64,000 nucleotides of DNA from Sequoia sempervirens (taxonomy: Eukaryota > Streptophyta > Pinopsida > Cupressales > Cupressaceae), in contig VDFB02358134.1 of NCBI GenBank assembly GCA_007258455.2, positions 214,443,565 through 214,507,564 on the forward strand, given 5' to 3'. Shown here piece after piece: positions 10,207-22,632 of the stretch. A program made the position numbers and the translations under genes. Below the pieces are notes generated by a model. The model worked only from the letters and a program-made list of their open reading frames with translations, was not told the origin of the DNA and did no database searches. The number at the start of each line of letters is the position of its first letter. Within the stretch, counting starts at the first letter, position 1.

Positions 10207-11305
10207 TGATATGTGTTGAATGTTTGTGTGAAATTATATTCACATTTTACTTGGATTTTTTATTAAGAATTTATTTTCCTATTTTTAATTTGTAAATCTT
10301 GTGACATGAAATTTATTTTTATTTTTCCATCTTTTCTATTTTGACAAATGTGGATGCATATCTTGTAATTTTTTATATGTAATCAATGGAATGAATGAAT
10401 GCACCAATATTTATTTTTTATCTTTTTTTTTTCTTCTAATTTATGCATTTGTAGCAAGCTCTCTTTTGCAAAAGAATTATTGCAGTTGATATTATCTCTT
10501 TTAGAGATACATATTATCTTAGGGTTTTATATATATTGCATTAAATTTACATGTTTTTCTTTTATATCTTAGGGTTTTATCCATGAGGTTGTAATCATGC
10601 ATCTTGGTGTAAAAAAGATCTTATCATTTCACTCAAAATATGTAAAAACCTTTAGATCCATATAAAGCACATTAGATTTGGACTTAAGAGTTTCTAAGGT
10701 AATTTTTTGGAGGAGGCATGACCTTATGAATAGTGTTCCATCATGAACAATGATTTTGGTAGTGAGTAGTCATTTTTATCATGAATAGTATTTTTTATGG
10801 TCGTGAATAGTGTTTTCAAGTTGTGAACAGTGTTTTCAACCTCTTTTTTCATACATAATGGGGCAAGGTTGTTTTGGAGGGCATATCTTGAGTATACGAT
10901 GTCATTTTTTTGCAAAAAAGTAGGTGTCATAAAGTTGGTTCCAAGCATTTTCCAATGGTGCTAGTATATTTTAAAAGTTTTATTATTGTTTCATTTTGTT
11001 GTTAGTTGAAGTCCAAATTATATTTTTGGCTTTTGAGCTCAAAAATTTCTCTAAGAATACTTTTTTTTTAGATCAAATAGGTATTGATGAGCTCTTCTTA
11101 GCCATTCATGTAATTTTTCTAGATTCAATTAAATGATCTTTTATTTATTTTATCAATTTTATATAGTCTAGTTAATAGCTTGGTCATTCTGGCACTTGGA
11201 GAAGTTCTATTTTTTTGGGTGGGCTTCATTTTATCTCTTTGATTCTGTATTTATTTTTATTAATTTGTAATCATGTGTCTAATTTATAGATTAAATTTAA
11301 TTACA
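10207..11305. other. AT-rich intergenic sequence with a short tandem array
   Basis: No gene is visible. Positions 10724-10840 hold about five copies of a unit near 20 nt built around TGAATAGTGTTTT (variants TGAACAATGATTTT, TGAACAGTGTTTT). The rest is AT-rich and featureless to my eye. Confidence 0.4.
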
Positions 11306-11788
11306 ATGGGAAAGAAAAGACATACAATAGGTGAACATATTTTGAAGGAATTCAATCATCTAAGACTTCTTTATTAAATTTATGAATTGAGATAACTTTG
11401 TAGAGAAAATGACATCAATTTTCTAGATTATTTTAATCTAGCATTTATATATGCATTTGATGTTCACTCATAGACATCTTATATGGAGACATCATTTAAG
11501 GATGAGAAATGTAATCAAATGATATGCATTGTGATATCTACTCCATCATCAACTATTGTTACTTTATAGTTTAGTGTTGCTTCTTTAAAAGCTTTCAATG
11601 ATTCTTTGTATTAGGACAATCTTAGTCTTCCAAATCCAAGTCAATGAGATTCTTATTTTTCAAACATTTCATCCTTATTTGTGGAGTCTCACATTTCTAA
11701 TTTAGAGAATTCATTGGAGGATTTGTATTACCTTTTCAATATCAATGATATCATCACATCTTTATTTTCCAAATGTAGTTTATATTTT
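11306..11788 (+). pseudogene. Possible decayed coding trace, family unknown
   Basis: Starting at an ATG, one frame reads about 160 codons with several stops but a protein-like composition: MGKKRHTIGEHILKEFNHLR, later NDINFLDYFNLAFIYAFDVH, and SHISNLENSLEDLYYLFNI. Several stops fall at codons that C-to-T change could create. I do not recognise the family. It could be a relic gag, or chance openness in AT-rich DNA. Confidence 0.25.
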
Positions 11789-12220
11789 GATTAGTCTATA
11801 ATGTTACAAATTATTAACTTTATGTTTAGTCTATCATGTTTTATTTATAAGATAAAATTGTGATTCTATTGATTATTTTAAGTACTTTTAATTTAATTTT
11901 AGAATTGGATTGGTTTAGATCTTTAGGTTTTATTTCTTTAGGATTAGATTGCACTCTAGTTTAATTCCTTGGACATAACAATATACACAATATTATTTCA
12001 CCTTTTTAAAATTTAATTTTACCAATTATGGAGTCAATAGTCAAGGGAACTAATTATTACTTGTCCAAAAAAAATTAATTATGCATTATGATATTTTATT
12101 TGATGATAAGTCTTAAGAAACTACTGATATGACACTTATTGTCAAAAGTATCCATAAAGGAATTATCAAGTACTTACATTTTTCTTGCATCTTCATAAAT
12201 AGATACCACATCATCATCAA

Positions 12221-12315
12221 ATGTTTTTTGCATACTAATCTTGTGTGTCTTCAATATATTACATATCAAAAAAAGGGTTTAACACAACTAAATAAGTTTC
12301 ATACTTGTATTAATA
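12221..12315. repeat. Diverged direct repeat, copy 2
   Basis: This matches 9911-10013 (TTTTTTGCATACTAATCTTG and following), with the same downstream AAAAAAAGGGTTTAACA block. Confidence 0.55.
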
Positions 12316-12631
12316 GGTGAAATGAAGAGGAAAGGAATCCCCAAAGGTTTTATGATGTTGTATAGAACCTTAGGAATCTTAAAATAGGTGTTGTTTCCCT
12401 AATTTCATTAAGGAGAGAGATCGCAAGGTGTGAAGATTGACTTTCAACCTCAATGGTGAGTCAATTAGACCTGGATCTCAGTCCTTAGGACATTAGTAAA
12501 GGTCTAGAAACAAACAAAAATGATTTGATGCACTTAAAATAATTGAACAACAAGACCTAATACAAAAAATGAATATTCTCAAAAGTACACAAATGGAAAT
12601 GATAGTTTGTAGGAAAATTTGAAAAGGGTCT
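12316..12631. other. Flank of element D, nothing assigned
   Basis: No reading frame or recognised repeat. It ends directly at the TGTTGATGG start of the element D LTR. Confidence 0.4.
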
Positions 12632-13168
12632 TGTTGATGGGTGTTTTTGCACTTCTCAACATAGAAAACACACAAGTGCACTACTTCTCTTGAAAGGAAA
12701 CTTCCTACAAACCAGTTACAGAAAATTACCCCAAGGTCTCTCGGGTGTTAGGTCGTGACTTGCAAAAACAACTCAGTGGATTGATGTGATTTGCTAGTAA
12801 TCACAAGGGGCATAGAAAATTGCTAAGTTGGAAGGAGATTGGATCTTCAAATAGAGTACGTGAGAATCTAGAAGTGATGTGCAATAGCTGCAAGTTCAAA
12901 ACAGTCTAAAACTCCATTGGTAACATCAAATTTGGCTTTACAATGATGCTGGAACTTTGCCTAAACTACCATTTCAAAGAAAGGTCAAAAGGGAAAAAGT
13001 AGGTATGAGTTCCTAGACTTGCAACTACTGATGAACAATGACAATGAAGGATGCTACAATGGACAACCTTCCTATAACTGAGTTCCACTTAACTAAACAA
13101 TCATACAGTCTCATGAAACTAGTGCTATCTTCTAAGGTCTACAGATTTTCAATTCATTCACCATAAAG

Positions 13169-13828
13169 CATGAATAAAATATGAAATTTTATGTGCAACA
13201 ATGAATTTATGTTCATACTAGCTTTACACTACTGTTCATCATCAACAACCAACAACAAGCATGAACATGGAAAGCATCAACACCATATCATTCTTCAATA
13301 TCAATGGACAACATGAACTAAACTACTAAAACTACTTGAAAGCACCTAGAACAACAAAGTAAATCTATCTAAATCTATCAAATGTGAGAAGATGAATCAT
13401 GCAACATGTGAGAAACACAAGAATCCACCAAAAGCAATGAAACTCTATTGAAATTTCTGTAGCATGTCTCTACAACAACTCAAATCTCTCTTTTAAAACA
13501 TGAATAAAATATGAAATTTTATGTGCAACAATGAATTTATGTTCATACTAGCTTTACACTATTGTTCATCATCGACAACCAACACAAATCATGAACATGG
13601 AAAGCATCACCACCATATCATTCTTCAATATCAATGGACAACATGAACTAAACTACTAAAACTACTTGAAAGCACCTACAACAACAAAGTAAATCTATCT
13701 AAATCTATCAAATTTGAGAAGATGAATCATGCAATATGTGAGAAACACAAGAATCCACCAAAAGAAATGAAATTCTATTGAAATTTCTGTAGCATGTCTT
13801 TACAACAACTCAACTCTCTCTTGAAAAT
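13169..13828 (-). repeat. 330-bp tandem duplication inside the D LTR
   Basis: Units 13169-13498 and 13499-13828 are nearly identical (both begin CATGAATAAAATATGAAATT). The 5' LTR copy has one unit only, so the duplication happened after insertion or in one LTR. It explains the length difference between the two copies in this region. Confidence 0.85.
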
Positions 13829-13841
13829 GAGAGGAGACCCC

Positions 13842-13851
13842 CTATTTATAG
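13842..13851 (-). promoter_or_regulatory. TATA box of the D LTR
   Basis: The minus strand reads CTATAAATAG followed by a run of G and TCTCCTCTC, a strong plant TATA context. It lies about 1.2 kb from the LTR end (including the 330-bp duplication), a normal R-U5 length. The 5' copy near 37593 is degraded to CTTTTTATAG on the plus strand. Confidence 0.7.
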
Positions 13852-14256
13852 TTTTCCAAAAGTGAAATGAATGGCTAGGATTTACTCCCATTGTGTTGCC
13901 AAGATTCATTTTACATTAGGTTTTCACCTACCCCCAAAACATTACTAATATAAGATACAATTTTGTCTCATTCCTATTTTCTCTTATAGTGCCCTGACAC
14001 TATAACAATTTTGTCTTCTAGTGACTGCCTTCTTTTTCTCAGCTTATACTGTCAAGAACTCATCATCTATCACTAGCTTTCCCTCATTCTTCTAAAGAGT
14101 GGTGTACTCCACAAATTTTCCAATCAATGCCTGAAGCTTGTTCCACTCCATGATATCGGATTGAAGAACTTGGAACCTGGTCAACTTCTTAGATCTACTA
14201 GTGATTTGTTCCCAGTTCTTATTGCATTTTGGCATGGCCTTAATTACCTATTCAGA

Positions 14257-17200
14257 CTAAACCCATACCCTAGCAGCAAAATCCATGAAGTCTAGCGTTA
14301 GTGAGTCTATTGCCCCTTGCTCCATCTTATGGAAGTATGGTCTGATATTTTCTGGATCTAGCTCCACAACAGGCATATCATAGTCCATCATCAACTTTAA
14401 GTAATATTCGTTGTGCGTCCTATGCTCTTTGACCCATTTGAGGTCTAGCTCGACTTCATGTAACACCCTCTCCAGGACATCTCTCTTGTGATCCAGTCCC
14501 ATTTTCCATGTTTCTACCAACCAGTGATCATGTTTTACAAGGGCCAACTCCTTCTCCCATATCTTTTTGGGCATCTTGAGAATGGTTTTGAGCTTAGCAT
14601 AGGTAATCCTATATAGCTCGGTGAATCGGTGACATATATTTTCCATTCCCTCTAGCTACTTCTGCACATCTCAGAATTTGTTGGTTGTTCGGAAAGCCTG
14701 GCCTATGCCCATGCCACCATTATATAGCACTCGTTGGAACCAATCTTCAGTAGCCTTTTTCCAATTCTTCACCTTATCCATCTTGAAGAGTTCTTCTTGG
14801 GAGAGGAGTGGGGGCACAGAGGATGTAGTTGGAGCTTCTTCCTCCAGTGATGTCCATTGCTAGATATAAGCGTTGAGATCTACCACTTGTGTCTTTAGTT
14901 CCTCCTTAGAGGACTAGTCCTTGTTCATCTGTTGGATGATTATTGCCACTAATCCCTAGAGCTGATCAATTTTCTATTCCCTTATCACGGGGCTCAAGTC
15001 GATTGTGGAAATGTTGTAACCCCCTCTCCTTTGTTCTATCACTAGGGTGGAAATTTGCATGGTTCTTGATCCTGAAGCATCAACTATGATATGGGATGAG
15101 TCTCTTGGATTCTTTTCCTTCTTATTTTTTGTTTGCGCTCTTGCCAAGATAGCTTCAAGCCTACTCTTTGGATCCATGAGAGCCAGGGTTTTCTTTTGTA
15201 ACTGCTTCTCCAACCAATCAAGAATTTGAGTCTCCTCTCTTGGTGATTCATGATCACCTTCCTCTTTCTGCTCATGTTAGGGCCGTCTCACTTCATGACT
15301 TGGGGGCTTCTTGTCCAGTTCTTTCTTCTTCTTCATCCGAGTCTTCAATGTGTATGGTCTTTTTCCTTTCTGACTCAGTGGGGGCTACTTTCTTCGCAGT
15401 GACACCTTCTGTCTGAGGTGCTCTTTTTGTTTCCTATTCGAGCTCCACATGATGTTTTAACTGAGGACCCTTATTTGAAGCATATTCTTCCTTCTTTTCT
15501 TCTCTTTCTCCTTCTTCAAGCAATATCTCTTCTTCCTAAATAGAGCCTTTATCTTGCCCAACTAGTGGAGTTTCCTCGAATGTCTCCATGTTGACTTCAG
15601 TGTCCTCTTTCTCTTCAAGAGGTTGCTTCTCCGATTCCACCTCCTCTCTTATGTCCTTGAGTTTTTGGGACAACTCCTCTTCAAGCTCTTGATCAAAGGT
15701 CTCTACTATGTACTTAGCATTGAGGGCTTCAACATCCTCCTTCAAAGATTGTGACTTTTCCTCATTAGTTGCCACGGTGGATACATTTATGCTCAACTCA
15801 CCTTCTATATGTTCAAAATATTCTTCCTTGAAAGGGTCTTTAGGCTCCTCCATTATTCCTTGGTGGCCTCCCTTTGTTGCTTCTCCATCTCTTCTGATAT
15901 TTGCATAGTTTCCTCCATTTTGGGTGGCTTTGTGGGTGGCGGAGGAACAGGTAGGCTAGTAGTGATTTGGGCTATCACTACTTGGACAGTGGGGTTCATT
16001 ATCAATCCAGAGATCTTGATGGGTATTCTTGGAATATACTTGGAAAATTCCTTGGGCAAGGTAAGAGAAGGCATGGTAGTTATGAAAACTAAATATATTG
16101 CGATGGAAAGAGTAGGTAATGGAGGGGGTTAGTAAGGAAGAAAACAATGGGGATGTTGTGGCTGAAGAGGAGTCTAATACCATAATTGGGGCTATTGGTG
16201 AGGTGGAAGAAAGGTGAATAGAAATTTCCACCATAGGCGGAGAGGAAACAAGCAGTGCTTGAGATGTAGAGGGTGGTGGAGTAGCAACGACAACGGGAAT
16301 GGCGGGAGCAGAGGTAGCAGGTTGTGATTATGGTTGCTCAACCTCTTCTTCTCCTTCATGTTGCAAATCCTCTGCGATGGTTGGCATTTCTTTGAATCCT
16401 CTCGACTTCTTTTCCTTTTTCGATGAGAATTCTCCTTCTGACATGCGTTTTGTGTATATACTTTGTGTTTGGGTTGACACTCAGACACATCCTTCCTCTT
16501 TATTGATCTGGTCGCTGGAGGGGATTTGGGAGTTTCTCTTGCTAGGGAAATAGTTTCCCCACTATCTGTTTCACTCTCGAGCTCATCTATGAGTTCTTCG
16601 TATGTCAACATGAAACCCTGTAGCTTGAGCTAGGCTATTTGAACATCCACCCATTGTCTAGTTCTATTCTCGATTAGCTTCGTTACAATGTTAAGGTCAT
16701 TGACCTCTTCTTTATCCAAATTAATCAATGGCAACGTTAACTCGGCCACAACATCAAATCTTTCATCTAAGATGGTGTCATCTTCCTCCACAATCTGGTC
16801 AGGTATCGGGAATAGGTTGATTGATTGCACAAACTGGGCCATCAATCACATGTAATGTCTCATTCTCACTTCTTTGTCATCATTGTAGTTAGCCCATAAA
16901 TCTTCTATGTGAGGTAAGTGGGCATACTACTTTCTGACAAACTTCTTTAGTTTTCCATAGGGATCCATCCTGGGTTGGGCCGTGTGGCAGTCCAAATGAT
17001 ACTCCACTATCTCCTTTTTAGAATATTCAGCACACTGGACAACAGGGATGACATAAATTCCTTGCTAGAAATTGAGGGGATATGGAACTATTTCCCAGTG
17101 CTTGTCACTTAGCAGTGTGTGGGCATTTTGTAGTTGTCGAGAGACTTCTGGTATAATCATTCAGTTGTTTGGGTATTGGGGCAGCTTGTAAGGTCTTTTA

Positions 17201-18270
17201 GAGAAGCCCTCCATTCTAATGTATGTAAACTTCAAGAACTAAATGGAGAGGAACCTGAACCTCTAACTGAATGCCAAAGTGCTAAGCAAGAATCTTCTCT
17301 AAAAATCCCCTCCAAGGAGTCTGATAATATGCTTGATGAAGGCATCATTCACTCTTTGATATTACCTCTTAAAATTCCTGTACTGCAATTGTGGGTAGCG
17401 GTCATATACCTTGAGCTCCCTACTTCCTAGATTTGGATTTCGAGAAACAAAGAGGCCTTTGTATGGGAATGCCTCTACTAGTAGGTATACCAGGTAGTAG
17501 GTCATATAGAACTGTAATGTCTTCTTTACAGCCATAAACTATGCATGCTTGGTGTCACTGATGATCTTGGCCTAGTGGAACTTTTATTTTCCATGAATGA
17601 TCTCTTCTATGAAATAAAACATCCACTCTTGAAGGAAAGTAGCACCAGGGAGGCCCATTACTTTGCTTAGTAGAGTGACCAGATCATGGTACTCTTCATG
17701 GAAATCACTTCTGACGAGCTCCTACAGTACCTTAGCGACACTTGCCGTATTTTCTTTCAACCAATGTTGGTTGATTAACTTATTACATGCTAGGGGATGG
17801 ATTTCCATGTGTTCTCAACATATCCCTTCTCTATTTTCTCCATGTGTTCGAATGCTAGGATATGGAAAGTATCACCTATGGACCGAGCAGACAAGTCTGC
17901 TAGCACCCTGCCTTCATGATCTATGATTTTTCTATTACCACTGTGGTAGCACTCTCTACAAGCCATTACAAGTTCTGGGGCCACAAGCACAGGTGGGAAG
18001 CTGACTGAATTGGCTAGGCCACTCTTTCAGATCTTCTGTGCATTATTAGTGAGGGGATTGCTTGCGATTGTTTGTCTAGATTAATCTATGTCTACATGTC
18101 CCTGGCTGGTATCTAATATTGAATCCCACATTGAGGTAACCTTGGAAGTGATTTACACCTTGTGGAACTAATACTTCATCTAGTCTTTCTCCTCTTTTCC
18201 CCTTGGTGCTTTGGAAGCCTTCTTTCCATTTTTTTTTTCTTCTGTAGACTACCCTAATGTGCTCGCAACA
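14257..18270 (-). pseudogene. LTR-associated ORF of element D, decayed
   Basis: On the minus strand a long frame with many stops and some shifts can be followed. Landmarks in order: ACRECYHSGNRKI, then IDHEGRVLADLS and IGDTFHI; GATFLQEWMFYFIEEIIHGK; VEAFPYKGLFVSRNP; WKFTYIRMEGFSKRPYKLPQ; LINLDKEEVNDLNIVTKLIE; a Lys/Ser-rich linker; a Glu-rich segment (15536-15853); and a helical C-terminus (MENICHRFTELYRITYAKLK to FMDFAARVWV). The linker and C-terminus suggest coiled coil. I know of no defined function. It is neither gag, pol nor a clear envelope protein, having no evident signal peptide or membrane segment. A homologous fragment occurs at 37760-38169 and a related ORF in element F. Confidence 0.6.
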
Positions 18271-20978
18271 GATTCCATAAATCTTGCAAACAAAAATGCA
18301 GTAAGCGTATCTATATAAATAATTAGAGAAGTGTTAGTGGAATCCTAAAAAATGAAGGTTAGACCCAATAATTCATCTTCTAGAGATCATGATATTCACT
18401 AACGTTCATCATTTGGAATTCATTTGGGTCAAATATAGCAGTGCGGGCCCAGGGATGCGAGTTTCCCTGGGCTGGCAGCCATCAGGAGGAGGCATAATGG
18501 AAACGATGTTGAGGCCATGATGTCCCGTAGGTGGCCACCTGCACTCAAAATCTCACATTCAGAGTTTGGAGGCCAGTCAAGGTTCCAAGAAATTTAGGTA
18601 CATTGGGAAATCATCGAAGAGGTCCTTGGAGGCATTCAATTGGTTACTGTGCTTATGTGGACTCAAGGTGGGTAGAGGCAGGGAACACCTCAAACATTCA
18701 GAGTTTTTCCATTGAAAATAGTGGTCATTAGGCAAAATTCCACAATGGGAATCCTGCACGACAGGGTCTGCAAGCTGCTTGGGTGGCATGGGAAATGTCC
18801 CTTTGGTTTTGGTTGTTTAGAAGTTTGTGGGAAAGGACCAGTGGAAGGCCACTAGATGAAGGCCATTCAAGGATGGTGGCAAGGATTCAACAACTAGCAT
18901 GAGGAGGTCTGCATCATCAAGCATGCAAAAGGTGTCGACATTAGCCACTTTGTTAATGGGAACCCAGATGGCAGTAGAGTAATTGGGCTTTGCAAGGTGG
19001 GCGGAAGGCAGGGCATGATAGTTTGTGAACAACGACAAGCTGACGGCGGGCTGTAGGCAGTGGTCTACAAAGGAGCACTCACAATGAACTTTTACTTGGC
19101 CATTTTTTGCCTAACATCCCAAGAGGAGATGGATAGGTCAGAGTTCTTATGGCATCAATGACGAGGGTCCTTGGCTGCTTTGATTGGTGGTGAGGGTGGG
19201 GTGACCCGCAGAGGAACTTCCACAAGATTTGGTCTACAAAGGCTTAAGACTTAACATTTTGTTCTAAGAGCTCAAGGTGGCACTATCAAGGAAGACTGTG
19301 AGGTTCGTGATGTAGGTAGGAGTGGGGGTCTCATCGTTGGAGCAAAGCATGTGAAACGATAACGGTGGGAAGATGAGATTGCGCAATGAGAGACCCATAA
19401 TGAAACCTTGCTTTGGGAATTTGAAGGCAATGGACTTGGTGGAACTCGTGAGGCAGGATATTGGTAGAAGGTGGCCATTGCAAAAAACAACCACTACACG
19501 GGGGCCGCTTGCACACGGTGGCTCGCAATAGTGGACCCCCAGAGGGTTTAGGTTTCACACTTTCACTTAGGTTTTTGTTGGAGTTTCCAAGGTAGCGATG
19601 GCATGGCGTCTGCTCGCAAAGGTGGACCCGTAAAGTTGTAATGCTGAGGCTTCCATTTGAAAGTCATTTTGAGTGGCGGCAAAGGGTTTGCGGGCCATGT
19701 AGGTCTCAAAGATTTGGTGAAGAATGGTGGTAGGAAGGTGAAGTTCTACATGGCTTTTAGGGGCCGATTTTGATCGATTTTTGAGGAATGTTTAAATGGG
19801 TTGATGCAAAATTTTGTGGTCAATTGATCGCCTAAAGAATTTTAGATTTTTTCCTTAAAGTTTTTAGTTAATCTTAGTAATTCAACTTAAAGGATGCTTT
19901 ATTTGGGCGGTGGCAGTCATACTTGAGAAACCCGAAGAATTCGATGAATGCAACGCTTGAAATTAGTCAGAAGGTTGTGTGGGCGTGGAGGAGGCAACAA
20001 CTATTTGAGCTCTGACAATTCTCTAACTTGTGTTCGTGAAAATGATAGGTCGACCCTCCTATTTATATGAAATTTAGCATTAATGACCAACATTTGTTGC
20101 TTCTACAACAACTGACGGGGTAGATGGGTACGAGTTTCAAAAGAACAGTAGCGGGAAAGTCGGGTCTTGTAGGGCATATGAAATCCTAGGCGTTGTCATT
20201 CAACGGGCGGTGAAAGAAGGTGATCATGGAGGGCGCAAAACCCACGATGCGGGCGAACGTCCCACATTAGCCGCTGGTGAATTAGTGAAGGAAAGACTAT
20301 CATGCACAAAGGGAAATCCCCAAGGGCACACCCACAGGAGATGAAGGACGCCAACTTTGAAAAGGAAACCCCGTGAAGGCCAAGGACTTGAAAATTTCTT
20401 GGGTTGTGAACTTTGTCAACTAAGGATGATGACCTTGGGACTTCTTGACCACTTGGAACTCAAAATTAAGGGGAATGCAAAATGAGGCGAAGGAAAAAAG
20501 TGACTCGGCGAAGGCGAAAAGAGAGGGTCTCCATTCTAAACGGGGAGTGTGTGCTATAGGCACAAAAAATGGCGACTTTTCTAGGAGGACACTCCCGAGC
20601 GTTCTAAGAATAAATTTTCATTCAAAACCCAAAATATCTAGTTTCGCAGACTAGAAGCCAGTTTCCAAGAGTGAACTAAGAAACTCAAAGGAGGACTGGA
20701 TCCTTGGCTGAATAAAATCACGGGGGTATCTCAGAAGTGTGTATGGTGAATTCATTCCTTCTCTTCGGAAACCATAACAAACAACTATTAATCAGTCTAG
20801 GTAAGCTATGTAAATCATCTAACCCCAAAAGTGACCTAGACATTGCTCCGTTGCCAGTCAAGCGTCCATATTCTTGATGGATTTACTGTTGTGATGTGGT
20901 AAACATTGCTCTATTGTTGGTCGGGCATCGATAGCCCCGATAGAGTTGCTCGTACACCCACACATTTTTTTTTTAACA
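18271..20978 (-). other. GC-richer U3 segment of the D LTR with old coding traces
   Basis: Composition here is visibly GC-richer than the rest of the element. On the minus strand a TATA-like CATATAAATAG (20059-20069) is followed downstream by short protein-like stretches: ARKPFAATQNDFQMEASALQ and RRHAIATLETPTK near 19560-19690, LPISCLTSSTKSIAFKFPKQ near 19440, and VPINKVANVDTFCMLDDADL near 18950. I do not recognise them. They could be an upstream exon or ORF of the LTR gene, or an older insertion. Near 20841 and 20903 a short duplicated motif occurs (ACATTGCTCCGTTGCCAGTC and ACATTGCTCTATTGTTGGTC). Confidence 0.4.
20059..20069 (-). promoter_or_regulatory. Second TATA-like box in D U3
   Basis: The minus strand reads CATATAAATAGGAGGGTCG, the same style as the main LTR TATA. 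It is placed to drive transcription toward the LTR-associated ORF, about 1.8 kb upstream of its first recognisable codons. Confidence 0.4.
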
Positions 20979-20998
20979 CTTTCTTTTCTTTTGTTTTT
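20979..20998 (-). other. Polypurine tract of element D (proposed)
   Basis: The minus strand reads AAAAACAAAAGAAAAGAAAG directly before TGTT, the proposed LTR start. About 500 bases of untranslated sequence separate it from the pol stop at 21498. Such a tract primes plus-strand synthesis. Confidence 0.55.
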
Positions 20999-21497
20999 CA
21001 TAATATTTTGTTTTAGTACTCTTCCTTTTGCTCAACTACGTAAGCATTAAAGCCTACTATGGGTTTGGAATCATAGTGGTTACTGGAGTAGACTTAAGAT
21101 TCTTCACTTGCTGAGACCTAAGAATAGCTATTGTTTAGCTCTTTAGAAATATTTAAGGTGTGTCTTGTGCGTGATCTGAGATAAATGTGAAAAGATTCAA
21201 CCAAGGGTCTTGTCCTAGGTCAAGTCAGAGTTCAAATAGGAAAACCACTTCACGGGAGCAATAAAAAATCAACAGTTACGAATGAGGATTTATCCAAAGA
21301 ACAAACAAGAGTGAACAATAAAGTAGACTTTCTAATATTTCAAGCATGATCACCGCATCGGGCATAGAGGAACACTCTCAAAAAAACAAGAGTAGCTAGG
21401 AAAGCAAGCAAAACAAAGTGAAGACATAACAACAAAGCAAAAGGGGAACCTAAACTAACCTATATACAACTATATACAAGGATGAGTCTTGAAAAGC

Positions 21498-22632
21498 TCA
21501 AGAAAGGAAATAATGCTTGAGGTGTTGTCCGTTGATGGGCAACGAGATGTCCTCTCTAGTGAGTGTCTTGAGGCGAAAGGAATTATCTCCTAAAATTTCT
21601 AAAATCTAAAATGGGCCAAGCCAAAGCTTGTCGAATTTGTCATGTCCCCCTTTCTTTTCATGGGCCTTATCCCAACAAAGGACTAAATAAAAAATCCTAA
21701 AGGCCTTGAATTTGGATCGATGATTAAACGACCTTTTAACTATGCCCTGGTATTTGGAAAAAATTTCAATTGCACGGTCACATAATTCTTCTAGGTTCAA
21801 AAACTTAGCTAAGCGGGCTTCTTGACAGTCTTCCTCCTCATAGTATGAGTTGAGAAACTAGAGGGTGGGAATCTTAAGGTGGACATAGAAGATGGGTTCT
21901 AGAATATAAACTAGATGAAACACAAAATCACCTAAGGAAGCTTTGTGGCATGTATGATCTACCCAGAGGCCAAAATGCAACTGGGTGTGCTAGTCTTTTG
22001 GGTTTCTATCAAGCAATTTTTTGATCACAGTTATTAGGTTTTTGTTCATTGATTCAGCTAGGCCATTTCCTTGGGGGTAATAGTTGGATGAGAAATTTAG
22101 TACAATTCCATAATCAAAGGCCCAACTAGCAAACTTAAGTGAGGAAAAGGTGAGGCCATTATCATAAACAAGGGCATAGGGACAACCAAAATGATTCAAA
22201 ATAAAAATTTCAAGAAAATTCACAACCACCTTAGTAGTACATTGCCTACATGATATTGCTTTTGTCCACCTAGTACAATAATTAGACGTGGTTAGAATGT
22301 ACTTGTGGCCTATAGAGGATGGTGGGCTTACCATACTGATGAAATCGAGACCCCACTGAGCAAATAGTCTTACCTCTAGGACAAGTTGCAGTGGGACAAC
22401 AAAATTTCTCTCTGGTAGTAGGGACTTGGCAAACGTGACAAGTCCTAACATGGTAGTGAGCATCCTTAAGTACCATTGGCCAGTAGTACCCAACCTGCAT
22501 AATTTGGTGGGCAGTTGAAGGACCAGATCTGTGACCAGTGCCAAATTTATCATGAAATTCATTCAGTACCCTGGCTGCTTCTTCTTTTCTGGGGCATCTA
22601 AGGTAGATGCCTTCATGGTTGTGCTTGTACAA
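21498..22632 (-). pseudogene. Ty3/gypsy integrase of element D, decayed
   Basis: The minus strand shows the zinc-binding H2C2 region (HDKFGTGHRSGPSTAH, then CHVCQ), followed after a frameshift by the catalytic core: WGLDFISMV (Asp), LVYDNGLTF (Asp) and GNGLAESMNKN (Glu). The C-terminal part follows (VLCWDKAHEKKGGHDKFDKL and LPINGQHLKHYF), ending at a TGA in 21498-21500. The DDE triad is present, but the frame is broken between the zinc domain and the core and again after DRNPKD, with scattered stops. Gene order (after RT and RNase H) places it in Ty3/gypsy. Confidence 0.9.

Larger units (their letters stand above)
12632..20978 (-). repeat. Giant 3' LTR of element D carrying an ORF (proposed)
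   Basis: The low end begins TGTTGATGG and is shared with the 5' LTR copy at 28198. The high end is proposed at AACA (20978), giving a TGTT..AACA inverted end. On the minus strand it is directly preceded by AAAAACAAAAGAAAAGAAAG, a good polypurine tract, about 500 bases after the pol stop. That makes the LTR about 8.3 kb with a long ORF (18270-14257) upstream of a TATA box at 13851. The alternative is a short LTR ending near 14007 with the ORF between pol and LTR; this needs a tandem element to explain the ORF match at 37760-38169. The low end is firm; the high end is inference. Confidence 0.55.

Noticed and set aside
14001..14007. Short LTR of D ending at 14007 (TGTTATAG on the minus strand)
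   Set aside because: Not excluded, but the purine tract there is poor, integrase would lie 7.5 kb from the LTR, and the 5' copy continues 410 bases past this point. It is kept as the alternative.
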